A DNA stretch of 64,000 bases, taken from positions 806,001-870,000 of the forward strand of contig NZ_FRCS01000001.1 in the NCBI RefSeq assembly GCF_900143005.1. The letters run 5' to 3'. Shown in pieces: positions 1-9,019 of the stretch; the first letter of the stretch is position 1; the number at the start of each line of letters is the position of its first letter. This DNA is from Cryptosporangium aurantiacum (lineage in GTDB: Bacteria; Actinomycetota; Actinomycetes; Mycobacteriales; Cryptosporangiaceae). The notes beneath the pieces were generated by a model that saw nothing but the letters and a program-made list of their open reading frames with translations, did no database searches and was not told where the DNA came from. The position numbers and the translations under genes were made by a program.

Positions 1-336
1 GACCGCGATGATCGCCGCGCCGACGATCGCGGAGAGCGCGAACGTCAGCAGCCGGTTGCCGAACTCGATGTACCCGTGGATGCCGTACTCGGGGGTGTTC
101 GTGTAGCTGTCGTCGGTGCACTTCGGCCACGTCGGGCAGCCCAGGCCCGACCCGGACAGCCGGACCGCCACACCGGTCAGGACGATCACGATGTTGCCGA
201 CGATCGTCCCGAAAGCGAGCCACCGCACCAGCCGCGGAGCGTCCCGCAGCCGCTCCAGCCACGCCGGGCCTCGTCCGGCGGGGGGCGGCTCGGAGTCGGT
301 CGCGGAGCCGGCGGCGTCGGCGGTCGCGGTAGTCAT
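1..336 (-). CDS. ctaA: Heme A synthase (COX15/CtaA family), 3' end outside window
   Basis: This is the N-terminal 112 residues of a membrane heme A synthase, which oxidises the C8 methyl of heme O to make heme A for cytochrome oxidase. The start is the ATG at 336, read leftward. About 35 soluble residues are followed by a membrane helix running into TGVAVRLSGSGLGCPTWPKC, the diagnostic first-helix and Cys-loop signature of CtaA/Cox15. A second helix begins near residue 95 before the window ends. The conserved Cys pair of the extracytoplasmic loop is present. The gene is divergent from purU with 85 bp between starts. Identification rests on this signature; the heme-binding His residues of later helices are not visible here. 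Confidence 0.9.
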   Translation of the reverse strand, partial: MTTATADAAGSATDSEPPPAGRGPAWLERLRDAPRLVRWLAFGTIVGNIVIVLTGVAVRLSGSGLGCPTWPKCTDDSYTNTPEYGIHGYIEFGNRLLTFALSAIVGAAIIAV

Positions 337-421
337 GGCGGGCATTCTATGCGCCGTAGACGTTCTGCTCCGGAGGCCTCCCGGACCTGCTCGAACAGCG
401 TCGGCGGGTAGCCTCCACGGG

Positions 422-1273
422 GTGCAACCCCAGTTCGTCCTCACGCTTTCCTGCGCCGATCGGCCCGGCATCGTTCACGCGGTCGCGGGCCGGCTCGCCG
501 ACGCCGGGTGCAACATCCTGGACAGCCAGCAGTTCGGCGACGCGTTCACCGGCCGGTTCTTCATGCGCGTCCACATCTCCGGCCCGGCCGGACGCGGCGC
601 CCCCGAGCTGCGCGAGCAGTTCGCGCCGGTGGCGACCGACTTCGGCATGGACTGGGAGGTGCACGACCTGTCCGTCCGTCCGCGGGTGCTGATCCTGGTC
701 AGCAAGCTCGGGCACTGCCTGAACGACCTGCTGTTCCGGCGGGAGACCGGCGCGCTGAAGATCGACGTCCCGGCGATCGTGTCCAACCACCCGGACTTCG
801 CGGCGCTGGCCCGCTGGCACGGGGTGCCGTTCCACCACCTGCCGGTGACGCCGGACAGCAAGCCGGAGGCCGAGGCCAAGCTGCGGGCGCTGGTCGACGA
901 GCACCAGATCGACCTGGTGGTGCTCGCCCGCTACATGCAGGTGCTCTCCGACGATCTCTGTCGTGACCTGGCCGGACGTGCGATCAACATCCACCACTCG
1001 TTCCTGCCGAGCTTCAAGGGTGCCCGCCCGTACCACCAGGCGCACGCGCGTGGCGTCAAGGTCATCGGGGCGACCGCCCACTACGTGACCGCCGCTCTCG
1101 ACGAGGGGCCGATCATCGAGCAGGAGGTCGCCCGGGTCGACCACACCGACAGCCCGGACGACATGGTGGCCGTGGGCCGCGACGTGGAGTGCCTCGCGCT
1201 CTCCCGGGCCGTCCGCTGGCACGTCGAGCACCGCGTGCTGCTCAACGGCGACCGCACGGTGGTTTTCCGCTAG
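422..1273 (+). CDS. purU: Formyltetrahydrofolate deformylase PurU
   Basis: A 283-residue cytosolic enzyme that hydrolyses 10-formyl-THF to formate and THF, balancing the one-carbon pool. Residues 1-80 form an ACT regulatory domain (starts QFVLTLSCADRPGIVHAV). From about 86 onward lies the formyltransferase fold, with RVLILVSKLGHCLNDLL, the SNHPD segment, INIHHSFLPSF carrying the catalytic Asn/His, and DEGPII carrying the catalytic Asp. I chose the GTG at 422 because it begins exactly at the ACT domain and gives the usual family length. The same frame stays open upstream to 116, but that stretch has no domain and lies opposite ctaA. The stop TAG shares CTAG with the convergent AAC(3) gene. Confidence 0.95.
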   Translation: MQPQFVLTLSCADRPGIVHAVAGRLADAGCNILDSQQFGDAFTGRFFMRVHISGPAGRGAPELREQFAPVATDFGMDWEVHDLSVRPRVLILVSKLGHCLNDLLFRRETGALKIDVPAIVSNHPDFAALARWHGVPFHHLPVTPDSKPEAEAKLRALVDEHQIDLVVLARYMQVLSDDLCRDLAGRAINIHHSFLPSFKGARPYHQAHARGVKVIGATAHYVTAALDEGPIIEQEVARVDHTDSPDDMVAVGRDVECLALSRAVRWHVEHRVLLNGDRTVVFR

Positions 1274-2145
1274 CTCCAGCCGGCGCGGTGGACGGGTATC
1301 CACGTGGCGGCGAAGCGCGCGGCGGCGTCCAGATCGAAGAGACGGGCGTGAGCCGAACCGACCGGGCCCGCCGTCACCGCACCGGTGGCCTCCCAGGCCG
1401 CGCCGAGCGTGGCGAAGTCGCGCTCGTCGGCCACGACATCGACGTAGTCGACCCAGCGGCGCTCGCCGTCCGCGCCGAGCACCGCGCACGCCAGGCGTTC
1501 CCGGGGAGCACCGGCCGACCGGGCCTCACCCAGGTGGAACGCCGTGCACGCGTCGTAGCCGGCGCCGAGCAGCAGCACCCGCGCCCCGGCGCCGGCGAGC
1601 GCGGCCAGCGGCGACCGGTCGCCGAACCGGCAGTCCAGGTCATGCCGGGCGAGCAGTGACGCTGCGGCCGGGCCGAGCGCGGCGAACGACGTCTGCGGGT
1701 GGGTGCTGCGGACCGCACCGGGCCACGACCGCAGCGTCTCCGGGAGCCAGCCCATGCCGTCGGAGGGCGTCCGCGCCGGGTCGAACCCCGGTAGCTGTCC
1801 GCGGATCGTGTCCCACCAGTCCGCGGGCACCGCGGGCGCCTGCCACTCGGACGGGTCGGAGTTGCTGCCGGTCTGGGTCGGGACGACCAGCGTCCCGGTC
1901 GGCCCGACGGCGTCCTGCAGCGCGAGGATCGCCGCCTGTTCGCGTCCGGCCACCCAGCCCAGCGTCGACAGCGCGGTGTGCACCAGCAGCACGTCACCCG
2001 GCCGGACGCCGAGCACGCGCAGGTCGGCGGCGAGCGTCCGGCGGGTTCGCGGTGCTGGGGTGCGTGCGACGACGGCTGCTTCGCGGGCCGCGGGATCCGG
2101 CCGATCGGTGGGCGAGGCGACGTGGAGGTCGGTCACGGGCGCCAT
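1270..2145 (-). CDS. AAC(3)-family aminoglycoside N-acetyltransferase homologue
   Basis: A 291-residue member of the antibiotic N-acetyltransferase (AAC(3)) family, which transfers acetyl from acetyl-CoA to the 3-amino group of aminoglycosides or related substrates. Family landmarks are VHTALSTLGWVAG near residue 55, a VVPTQTGSNSDPSEW segment, STHPQTSFAALGP, and SPLAALAGAGARVLLLG. The ATG at 2145 is preceded by GGAGGGG with 5 nt spacing. Composition matches its neighbours and there are no mobile elements, so it looks like an intrinsic chromosomal gene. Such genes often have unknown natural substrates, so resistance is not implied. Its stop overlaps purU by 4 nt. An alternative in-frame GTG lies at 2133. 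Confidence 0.88.
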   Translation of the reverse strand: MAPVTDLHVASPTDRPDPAAREAAVVARTPAPRTRRTLAADLRVLGVRPGDVLLVHTALSTLGWVAGREQAAILALQDAVGPTGTLVVPTQTGSNSDPSEWQAPAVPADWWDTIRGQLPGFDPARTPSDGMGWLPETLRSWPGAVRSTHPQTSFAALGPAAASLLARHDLDCRFGDRSPLAALAGAGARVLLLGAGYDACTAFHLGEARSAGAPRERLACAVLGADGERRWVDYVDVVADERDFATLGAAWEATGAVTAGPVGSAHARLFDLDAAARFAATWIPVHRAGWS

Positions 2146-2244
2146 CGTGCCCCTCCGGCCCGCCGCTACGGAACCGCCACGCGGAGCGGCGAAATCGGGC
2201 GACGGTTATCACTGCAGATCACACCAATCCCGGGCGCCTCGAAC

Positions 2245-2263
2245 ATAGGTAAGGCTACCCTGC
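2245..2263. promoter_or_regulatory. Candidate iron box (IdeR/DmdR-type operator)
   Basis: The 19-mer ATAGGTAAGGCTACCCTGC matches 14 of 19 positions of the remembered DtxR/IdeR consensus TTAGGTTAGGCTAACCTAA, including the central AGG-CT core. It lies about 75-90 bp upstream of sufR and about 100 bp upstream of the divergent AAC(3) gene. Iron-dependent control of a SUF operon is biologically sensible. Assignment to IdeR/DmdR is inference from the motif alone. Confidence 0.55.
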
Positions 2264-2322
2264 GTGACGGTGCTCACTCGTACTCACGCGTAACGGTCGC
2301 TGGCCGGTCTCGCCGATATCCG

Positions 2323-2336
2323 CAACAATAGTGTTG
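2323..2336. promoter_or_regulatory. Palindrome at the sufR start, candidate SufR operator
   Basis: CAACA-ATAG-TGTTG is an inverted repeat with 5-bp perfect arms, ending on the first base of the sufR GTG. A TATCCG hexamer (2317-2322) would place the transcription start inside it, so a bound repressor would block initiation. Autoregulation by SufR is known in the family. The exact binding sequence here is inferred. Confidence 0.5.
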
Positions 2337-3052
2337 TGAAAAACGTCGAGCCGACCACGGCGGCCGGGGCGCAGGCGCCTCCGGCGGGTGCCGTGACGCC
2401 CGGCTCCGACGTCCGGACCCGCGATCGGGTCGCTCAGCTGCTGCTCGAGGAGGGTGGCGCCACTGCGGCCCACCTGAGCGAGCGCCTGGGCCTTACGCCC
2501 GCCGCCGTCCGCCGTCACCTCGACTCGCTGCTGGCCGAGGGGCGCGTGGTGGCTCGTGACCGGCCCGGCCGTGGGCCGCGCGGCCGCGGACGCCCGGCCA
2601 AGGAGTTCGTGCTCACCGACGCCGGCCGCGAGACGTTCCCGCATACGTACGACGATCTGGCCGCCGAGGTGCTGCGCTATCTCGCGCGCCAGCACGGCCA
2701 GGATGCGGTGGCGACGTTCGCCGAAGAGCGTGTGCGGGTACTCGAAGAGCGGTGCCGTGCTGCGATGGCCGACGCCGGCGACGATCCGCTGGCCAAGGCT
2801 GAGGCACTGGCCGGTGCGCTCTCCGCGGAGGGCTACGCTGCCAGCGCGTCGGCGCTCGCGGGTGGTGGGCAGCTCTGCCAGCACCACTGCCCGGTAGCCC
2901 AGGTCGCCGCCGAGTTCCCGCAACTGTGCGAAGCCGAGACCGCGGTGATCTCCCGGTTGCTCGGAAGCCACGTCCAGCGGCTCGCGACGATCGCGCACGG
3001 CGATGGGATCTGCACCACGCACATCCCTCCACGAACACGACAACCCAGCTAG
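2336..3052 (+). CDS. sufR: Fe-S cluster-sensing transcriptional regulator SufR
   Basis: A 238-residue DeoR/ArsR-like winged-helix regulator that controls the suf operon through a bound [Fe-S] cluster. The helix-turn-helix spans about residues 28-75 ([20 protein letters not shown]). A basic [16 protein letters not shown] wing follows. The C-terminal half has Cys181-x3-Cys185-x12-Cys198 and Cys226 as likely cluster ligands. No ribosome binding site is visible and the GTG lies immediately behind a likely start site, so translation is probably leaderless. It is followed after 47 bp by sufB and is probably cotranscribed. The position matches Rv1460 of M. tuberculosis. Confidence 0.93.
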   Translation: MKNVEPTTAAGAQAPPAGAVTPGSDVRTRDRVAQLLLEEGGATAAHLSERLGLTPAAVRRHLDSLLAEGRVVARDRPGRGPRGRGRPAKEFVLTDAGRETFPHTYDDLAAEVLRYLARQHGQDAVATFAEERVRVLEERCRAAMADAGDDPLAKAEALAGALSAEGYAASASALAGGGQLCQHHCPVAQVAAEFPQLCEAETAVISRLLGSHVQRLATIAHGDGICTTHIPPRTRQPS

Positions 3053-3099
3053 TGCACCATGCACCACCTGACCCACACCCGTCCCGGGAGGACGTCCTC

Positions 3100-4566
3100 A
3101 TGACCGCCATCACGCCCGAGAACCGCTCGGAGGCAGGCGCGCCGGTCGCCACTGTGCCCCTCACGCAGGACGAGCAGATCGCGGCGCTGGGCAACTATCA
3201 GTTCGGCTGGGCCGACTCCGACGTCGCCGGCGCCGCCGCGCAGCGTGGCCTCTCCGAAGCGGTCGTCCGGGACATCTCGGCGAAGAAGAGCGAGCCGGAG
3301 TGGATGCTCCGTCGTCGTCTCCGCGGCCTCACGCTGTTCCACAAGAAGCCGATGCCGGACTGGGGCGCCGACCTCGGCGACATCGACTTCGACAACATCA
3401 AGTACTTCGTGCGCTCGACCGAGAAGCAGGCGGCGAGCTGGGAAGAGCTTCCCGAGGACATCAAGAACACCTACGACAAGCTGGGCATCCCCGAGGCGGA
3501 GAAGCAGCGGCTGGTCTCCGGTGTGGCGGCCCAGTACGAGTCCGAGGTCGTCTACCACAAGATCCGTGAGGACCTCGAGGAGCAGGGCGTGGTGTTCATG
3601 GACACCGACACCGCGCTGCGCGAGCACGAGGACATCTTCAAGGAGTACTTCGGCTCGGTGATCCCGGTCGGCGACAACAAGTTCGCCGCGCTGAACACCG
3701 CCACCTGGTCCGGCGGCTCGTTCATCTACGTGCCGAAGGGTGTGCACGTCGAGATCCCGCTGCAGGCCTACTTCCGGATCAACACCGAGAACATGGGCCA
3801 GTTCGAGCGGACCCTGATCATCGTCGACGAGGGTGCCTACGTGCACTACGTCGAGGGCTGCACCGCGCCGATCTACACGTCGGACTCGCTGCACTCCGCA
3901 GTCGTCGAGATCATCGTCAAGAAGAACGCCCGCTGCCGGTACACGACGATCCAGAACTGGTCGAACAACGTGTACAACCTGGTCACCAAGCGCGCGGTCT
4001 GCCACGAGGGCGCGACGATGGAGTGGATCGACGGCAACATCGGCTCCAAGGTGACGATGAAGTACCCGGCGGTCTTCATGACCGGCGAGCACGCCAAGGG
4101 CGAGGTGCTCTCGATCGCGTTCGCAGGCGAGGGCCAGCACCAGGACGCCGGCGCGAAGATGGTGCACGCGGCGCCGAACACGTCCTCGACGATCGTGTCG
4201 AAGTCGGTCGCCCGCGGTGGTGGCCGCACGTCGTACCGCGGTCTGGTGCAGGTGCTCGACGGTGCGGTCGGCTCGAAGTCGACCGTGAAGTGCGACGCGC
4301 TGCTGGTCGACACGATCTCGCGGTCGGACACCTACCCGTACGTCGACGTCCGCGAGGACGACGTCGCGATGGGGCACGAGGCCACGGTCTCCAAGATCAG
4401 CGACGACCAGCTGTTCTACCTGATGAGCCGCGGGCTGACCGAGGACGAGGCGATGGCGATGATCGTCCGCGGCTTCGTCGAGCCGATCGCCCGTGAGCTG
4501 CCGATGGAGTACGCGCTGGAGCTGAACCGCCTGATCGAGCTCCAAATGGAAGGCGCGGTTGGCTGA
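3100..4566 (+). CDS. sufB: Fe-S cluster assembly scaffold SufB
   Basis: A 488-residue scaffold subunit of the SufBCD complex, which assembles nascent Fe-S clusters from SufS/SufU-derived sulfur. The start is the ATG at 3100, preceded by GGGAGGA with a 7-nt spacer. The same frame is open upstream but that segment lies inside sufR. Characteristic segments are [28 protein letters not shown], the beta-helix core, and [11 protein letters not shown], whose Cys corresponds to the sulfur-accepting residue of E. coli SufB. The C-terminal [20 protein letters not shown] helix is typical. No intein is present, unlike M. tuberculosis SufB. sufD follows after 46 bp. Confidence 0.97.
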   Translation: MTAITPENRSEAGAPVATVPLTQDEQIAALGNYQFGWADSDVAGAAAQRGLSEAVVRDISAKKSEPEWMLRRRLRGLTLFHKKPMPDWGADLGDIDFDNIKYFVRSTEKQAASWEELPEDIKNTYDKLGIPEAEKQRLVSGVAAQYESEVVYHKIREDLEEQGVVFMDTDTALREHEDIFKEYFGSVIPVGDNKFAALNTATWSGGSFIYVPKGVHVEIPLQAYFRINTENMGQFERTLIIVDEGAYVHYVEGCTAPIYTSDSLHSAVVEIIVKKNARCRYTTIQNWSNNVYNLVTKRAVCHEGATMEWIDGNIGSKVTMKYPAVFMTGEHAKGEVLSIAFAGEGQHQDAGAKMVHAAPNTSSTIVSKSVARGGGRTSYRGLVQVLDGAVGSKSTVKCDALLVDTISRSDTYPYVDVREDDVAMGHEATVSKISDDQLFYLMSRGLTEDEAMAMIVRGFVEPIARELPMEYALELNRLIELQMEGAVG

Positions 4567-4612
4567 CGCCGAGCCCACGCCAGCGAAACCACTGAGAAAA
4601 GGGATCCAGTAA

Positions 4613-5815
4613 GTGTCTAGCGATGCTCCTGTGCTCGCGGGAGCGCACAGCCATGGTGGGCCGGTCGACGGCAAGCCGCCGGCCAGCAAGGCCGTGGCGC
4701 TGCGCTCCTACGACGTGGCCGACTTCCCCCGGCTGACCGGCCGGGAGGAAGAGTGGCGGTTCACGCCGCTCGGCCGCCTCCACGGCCTGCACGACAGCAG
4801 CGCCGAACCGGCGGCAGAGGCCCTGTCCGAGCAGACCGGCACCTGGGCCGGCGGTGAGCTGCCCAGCGGCGTCCGCGTCGAGCACGTCGACACCGCCGAC
4901 CCCCGGGTGGGGAGCGCGCTGGTTCCGTTCGACCGTCCGTCCGCCGACGCCTACGGCAAGGCCGGGCAGGCCACCGTCGTCAGCGTCGCGCCGAACGCGG
5001 TCGTCGACGAGCTGGTCCGCATCGACCTGACCGGCCGCGACGCCTCCGGGGCGAGCTACCACCACACGGTGCTCGACGTCGGGGCGAACGCCGAGGTCAA
5101 GATCCTGCTCGACCAGTCGGGCAACGTCGCGCTCGCCGACAACGTCGAGATCCTCGTCGGCGACAACGCGAGCGTCACGGTCGTCACCCGCGCCGACTGG
5201 TCGGGCGACTCGGTGCAGCTGCAGCACCAGCGCGCGAAGCTCGGCCGGGACTCCCGCCTGACCCACATCGCGATCACGCTCGGCGGTGACCTGGTCCGGC
5301 AGTACACGTCGGTGGAGTTCACCGGCCGCGGCGGCGAGGTCGACGCCTACGGCATCTACTTCGCCGACGCCGGTCAGCACCTCGAGCACCGGCTGTTCGT
5401 CGACCACTCGGTGCCGGACTGCCGCTCGAACGTCGTGTACCGCGGCGCGCTGCAGGGCGCGGACGCCCACACGGTCTGGGTCGGCGACGTGCTGATCCAG
5501 GACGAGGCGACCGGCACCGACACGTACGAGATCAACCGGAACCTGGTCCTCACAGACGGGGCACGCGCCGACTCGGTGCCGAACCTGGAGATCGAAACCG
5601 GCGAGATCGTCGGTGCCGGCCACGCCAGCGCGACCGGCCGGTTCGACGACGAGCAGCTGTTCTACCTGCAGTCCCGGGGCATCCCGGCGGACGAGGCGCG
5701 GCGCCTGGTCGTCCGCGGCTTCTTCGCCGAGATCATCCAGAAGATCGGCGAGCCGGAGCTGGTCGAGTCGATCACCCAGACCATCGACGCGCGGCTGGCC
5801 AAGGCAGGTGCCTGA
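4613..5815 (+). CDS. sufD: Fe-S cluster assembly protein SufD
   Basis: A 400-residue paralogue of SufB that forms the SufB-SufD heterodimer on which clusters are built and which supports iron acquisition. It begins with GTG at 4613. The N-terminal part contains the REEEWRFTPL segment. The beta-helix core carries LEHRLFVDHSVPDCRSNVVYRG, with the conserved His used at the SufB-SufD interface. The C-terminus has the SRGIPADEARRLVVRGFFAE helix shared with SufB. The stop TGA overlaps the next ATG by one base (TGATG), indicating translational coupling. Confidence 0.96.
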   Translation: MSSDAPVLAGAHSHGGPVDGKPPASKAVALRSYDVADFPRLTGREEEWRFTPLGRLHGLHDSSAEPAAEALSEQTGTWAGGELPSGVRVEHVDTADPRVGSALVPFDRPSADAYGKAGQATVVSVAPNAVVDELVRIDLTGRDASGASYHHTVLDVGANAEVKILLDQSGNVALADNVEILVGDNASVTVVTRADWSGDSVQLQHQRAKLGRDSRLTHIAITLGGDLVRQYTSVEFTGRGGEVDAYGIYFADAGQHLEHRLFVDHSVPDCRSNVVYRGALQGADAHTVWVGDVLIQDEATGTDTYEINRNLVLTDGARADSVPNLEIETGEIVGAGHASATGRFDDEQLFYLQSRGIPADEARRLVVRGFFAEIIQKIGEPELVESITQTIDARLAKAGA

Positions 5816-6144
5816 TGGCTTTCGTCCGTGTCTGCGCGGTCGCTGACCTCGAGGACGACACCCCGCTGGCGGTGGACGTCGAGGGAGAGCCGGTCGCGGT
5901 CGTCCGTTCCGAGGGCGAGTACTTCGCGATCCGCGACGTGTGCTCGCACGCCGACGTCCCGCTCTCCGAGGGTGACGTCGAGGACTGCGCGATCGAGTGC
6001 TGGCTGCACGGATCCCGGTTCGACCTGCGCTCGGGCAAACCGACCGGCCTGCCGGCGACTAAGCCGGTGCCCGTCTACCCCGTGCGGGTCGACGGCGACG
6101 ACGTTCTTGTATCTCTGACCACGAACCAGGAGTTCCCCCAGTGA
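5815..6144 (+). CDS. Rieske [2Fe-2S] ferredoxin of the suf operon
   Basis: A 109-residue single-domain Rieske protein related to the ferredoxin components of ring-hydroxylating dioxygenases. Cys43-x-His45 and Cys62-x2-His65 (CSHADVPL and CWLHGSRFD) provide the complete 2Cys/2His ligand set. It sits between sufD and sufC, overlapping each by 1 and 4 nt, so it is part of the operon. Streptomyces suf operons have a ferredoxin at this position whereas mycobacteria lack it. Its role is not established; electron supply to cluster assembly, or use as a cluster acceptor, are reasonable guesses. Confidence 0.93.
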   Translation: MAFVRVCAVADLEDDTPLAVDVEGEPVAVVRSEGEYFAIRDVCSHADVPLSEGDVEDCAIECWLHGSRFDLRSGKPTGLPATKPVPVYPVRVDGDDVLVSLTTNQEFPQ

Positions 6145-6908
6145 GCACGCTCGAGATCCGCGACCTGCACGTCAGTGTCCAGACCGGCGAAGACACGAAG
6201 CCGATCCTGCGCGGGGTCGACCTCACCGTGAAGTCGGGGGAGACGCACGCGATCATGGGGCCGAACGGCTCCGGCAAGTCCACGCTGGCCTACTCGATCG
6301 CCGGTCACCCGAAGTACACGGTGACCAGCGGTGCGGTGCTGCTCGACGGCGAGGACGTCCTCGCGATGAGCGTGGACGAGCGGGCCCGCGCCGGCCTGTT
6401 CCTCGCGATGCAGTACCCGGTCGAGGTGCCCGGCGTCTCGGTCTCCAACTTCCTGCGCACCGCGGCCACCGCGGTCCGCGGCGAGGCGCCGAAGCTGCGC
6501 ACCTGGGTCAAAGAGGTCAAGGGCGCGATGGAGACGCTCGGCGTCGACCAGTCGTTCGCCGAGCGCAACGTCAACGAGGGCTTCTCCGGTGGCGAGAAGA
6601 AGCGGCACGAGATCCTCCAGCTCGAGCTGCTCAAGCCGAAGATCGCGATCCTCGACGAGACCGACTCCGGGCTCGACATCGACGCGCTCAAGTCGGTCTC
6701 CGCCGGCGTCAACCGCGCGCGCGAGGAAGGCGACATCGGCACGCTGCTGATCACGCACTACACCCGGATCCTGCGGTACATCCGCCCGGACTTCGTGCAC
6801 GTGTTCGTCAACGGCCGGATCGTCCAGGAGGGCGGCCCGGAACTCGCCGACGAACTGGAGGCCTCGGGCTACGAGCGCTTCATCGCGGCCGGGGCGAACG
6901 CCTCATGA
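6141..6908 (+). CDS. sufC: Fe-S cluster assembly ATPase SufC
   Basis: A 255-residue ABC-type ATPase that powers the SufBCD scaffold. It shows Walker A GPNGSGKST, the Q-loop region, the signature FSGGEKKR and Walker B AILDETDSGLD; the DETDSGLD variant is specific to SufC. The GTG start overlaps the Rieske stop by 4 nt (GTGA) and the stop overlaps sufS. There are no membrane segments; it is cytosolic. Confidence 0.97.
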   Translation: MSTLEIRDLHVSVQTGEDTKPILRGVDLTVKSGETHAIMGPNGSGKSTLAYSIAGHPKYTVTSGAVLLDGEDVLAMSVDERARAGLFLAMQYPVEVPGVSVSNFLRTAATAVRGEAPKLRTWVKEVKGAMETLGVDQSFAERNVNEGFSGGEKKRHEILQLELLKPKIAILDETDSGLDIDALKSVSAGVNRAREEGDIGTLLITHYTRILRYIRPDFVHVFVNGRIVQEGGPELADELEASGYERFIAAGANAS

Positions 6909-8182
6909 GCAGCTACGACGTCGAGAGGATCCGGAAGGACTTCCCGATCCTCTCCCGTCGCCTGCACACCGAGGGCGGTGGCGAGGGCGTTCCGGTGATC
7001 TACCTGGATTCCGCCAACACGTCACAAAAGCCACAAGCTGTTATCGACGCGATGAGCGAGCACTTCGCGCGGCACAACGCGAACGTCGCCCGCGCCGTGC
7101 ACACGCTGGGCTCGGAGTCGACGCTGGCCTACGAGGCGGCCCGGGACGCGGTCGCCGGCCTTATCCACGCGCCGAGCCGCAACGAGGTCATCTTCGCGAA
7201 GAACTCGTCCGAGGCGATCAACCTCGTCGCTTACTCGCTGGGCAACTCGGCGGGACGTCCGGCCGGTTCGGAGTTCCCGCTGCTCGGCCCCGGCGACGAG
7301 GTGGTGATCTCCGAGATGGAGCACCACTCGAACATCGTCCCGTGGCAGCTGCTGTGTCAGCGCACCGGCGCGACCCTGCGGTGGTTCCGGATCACCGACG
7401 ACGGCCGACTGGATCTGTCCGAGCTCGACACGCTGATCAACGAGCGGACGCGCTTCGTGTCCTACGTCCACCAGTCGAACATCCTGGGGACGTTGAACCC
7501 GGTCGAGCCGATCGTGTCGCGGGCGCGGCAGGTCGGCGCGCTGGTGATGCTCGACGCGTCCCAGTCGGTGCCGCACATGCCGGTGAACGTCGCCGACCTG
7601 GGCGTCGACTTCATCGCGTTCACCGGGCACAAGATGGTCGGCCCGACCGGCATCGGCGTGCTCTGGGGCCGGGCGGACCTGCTCAACTCGATGCCGCCGT
7701 TCCTCGGCGGCGGCGAGATGATCGAGACCGTCTCGATGGACGGTTCGACGTTCGCGGAGGTGCCGCACCGGTTCGAGGCCGGGACGCCGCCGATCGCCGA
7801 GGCCGTCGGGCTCGGTGCCGCGGTGAAGTACCTGACCGAGATCGGGCTGGAGAACATCCAGGCGCACGAGCACCGGCTGGTCGAGTACGCGCTGCCGCGC
7901 CTGCATTCCGTTCCCGGCCTCACGATCGTCGGGCCGGACACCGCAGACGCCCGGGGCGGGACGATCTCGTTCTCGCTCGGCGCGATTCACCCGCACGACA
8001 TCGGGCAGTATCTCGATGAGCTGGGTATCGCGGTCCGGGTGGGGCACCACTGCGCCCGTCCGACCTGCGTTCGGTTCGGAGTTCCGGCGACGACCCGCGC
8101 CTCGTTCTACCTGTATACGACCGATGCGGAAATCGACGCGCTGGTCGACGGGTTGCACCAGGTAGTGAGGTTCTTCGGCTAG
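6905..8182 (+). CDS. sufS: Cysteine desulfurase SufS
   Basis: A 425-residue PLP-dependent class V aminotransferase-fold enzyme that converts cysteine to alanine and passes persulfide sulfur to SufU. The PLP lysine is in TGHKMVGPTGIGVLWG, with the upstream MLDASQSVPHM aspartate. The catalytic cysteine lies in RVGHHCARPTC; HHC[AQ]P is the group II desulfurase hallmark. The ATG overlaps sufC by 4 nt (ATGA). sufU follows after 13 bp, consistent with the SufS-SufU pairing of Gram-positive bacteria. Confidence 0.97.
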   Translation: MSSYDVERIRKDFPILSRRLHTEGGGEGVPVIYLDSANTSQKPQAVIDAMSEHFARHNANVARAVHTLGSESTLAYEAARDAVAGLIHAPSRNEVIFAKNSSEAINLVAYSLGNSAGRPAGSEFPLLGPGDEVVISEMEHHSNIVPWQLLCQRTGATLRWFRITDDGRLDLSELDTLINERTRFVSYVHQSNILGTLNPVEPIVSRARQVGALVMLDASQSVPHMPVNVADLGVDFIAFTGHKMVGPTGIGVLWGRADLLNSMPPFLGGGEMIETVSMDGSTFAEVPHRFEAGTPPIAEAVGLGAAVKYLTEIGLENIQAHEHRLVEYALPRLHSVPGLTIVGPDTADARGGTISFSLGAIHPHDIGQYLDELGIAVRVGHHCARPTCVRFGVPATTRASFYLYTTDAEIDALVDGLHQVVRFFG

Positions 8183-8195
8183 TGAAGGGCGAAGG

Positions 8196-8660
8196 ATGAG
8201 CGGCCTCTTCGGCGACGCGATGTACCAGGAGATCATCCTGGACCACTACAAGCACCCGCACGGACGTGGTCTGCGTGACCCGTTCGAGGCGCAGGTGCAC
8301 CACGTCAACCCGACCTGCGGTGACGAGGTGACGCTGCGGGTGCACCTGGACACCGGGAACGTCGCCGACGTCTCGTACGACGGCGCCGGGTGCTCGATCA
8401 GCCAGGCATCGGCGTCGGTCCTGCACGAGTTGCTCGTCGGGCAGTCGGTGGAGGACGCTTTCAAGACCGTCGACACGTTCGTCGAGCTGCTGCAGTCGCG
8501 CGGTCAGATCGAACCGGACGAGGACGTGCTGGAGGACGCGGTCGCGTTCGCCGGCGTCGCGAAGTACCCGGCGCGGGTGAAGTGCGCGCTGCTGGCGTGG
8601 ATGGCTTTCAAGGATGCGACCGCCCAGGCGGCGGCCGCGCCGGAGAGGACGACGGCATGA
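8196..8660 (+). CDS. sufU: Zinc-dependent sulfurtransferase SufU
   Basis: A 154-residue IscU-like protein that accepts persulfide from SufS and delivers it to SufBCD. The zinc/sulfur-binding residues Cys41, Asp43, Cys66 and Cys130 are seen in NPTCGDE, GAGCSIS and RVKCALL. The insertion between the second and third Cys, lacking the IscU LPPVK motif, marks SufU rather than IscU. Its stop overlaps sufT by 4 nt (ATGA). Confidence 0.95.
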   Translation: MSGLFGDAMYQEIILDHYKHPHGRGLRDPFEAQVHHVNPTCGDEVTLRVHLDTGNVADVSYDGAGCSISQASASVLHELLVGQSVEDAFKTVDTFVELLQSRGQIEPDEDVLEDAVAFAGVAKYPARVKCALLAWMAFKDATAQAAAAPERTTA

Positions 8661-9019
8661 CTGAGCCGACGGCGCCGACGGCGCCCGGTGGTGCGGCGCT
8701 CGACATCGCCAAGGTCGAGGACGTCGAGGAGGCCATGCGGGACGTGGTCGACCCCGAGCTGGGCATCAACGTGGTGGACCTGGGCCTCGTCTACGGCATC
8801 CACGTGGACGACGCGAACGTCGCCACGCTGGACATGACGCTGACGTCGGCGGCCTGTCCGCTGACCGACGTGATCGAGGACCAGACCAGGGCGGCGCTGG
8901 TGAGCGGCGGCCTGGTGGAGGACTTCCGGGTCAACTGGGTCTGGATGCCGCCGTGGGGCCCGGACAAGATCACCGACGACGGCCGCGAGCAGCTCAGGGC
9001 ACTCGGCTTCAACGTCTGA
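8657..9019 (+). CDS. sufT: SufT / MIP18-family (DUF59) Fe-S maturation factor
   Basis: A 120-residue DUF59/MIP18 protein, last gene of the suf operon, implicated in delivery or maturation of Fe-S clusters. The conserved acidic motif VVDPELGINVVDLGLVY covers residues 30-46. The reactive cysteine is Cys67 in TSAACPLTDVI, and a W-x-MPPW segment ends the fold. The ATG at 8657 overlaps the sufU stop; the frame is open further upstream but only in sufU antiphase. A strong hairpin terminator starts 22 bp after the stop. Confidence 0.94.
   Translation: MTEPTAPTAPGGAALDIAKVEDVEEAMRDVVDPELGINVVDLGLVYGIHVDDANVATLDMTLTSAACPLTDVIEDQTRAALVSGGLVEDFRVNWVWMPPWGPDKITDDGREQLRALGFNV

Noticed and set aside
1270-2145. 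AAC(3) homologue as part of a mobile resistance island
   Set aside because: No transposase, integrase, repeats or composition shift are seen, and it interlocks with purU at the stop codon.
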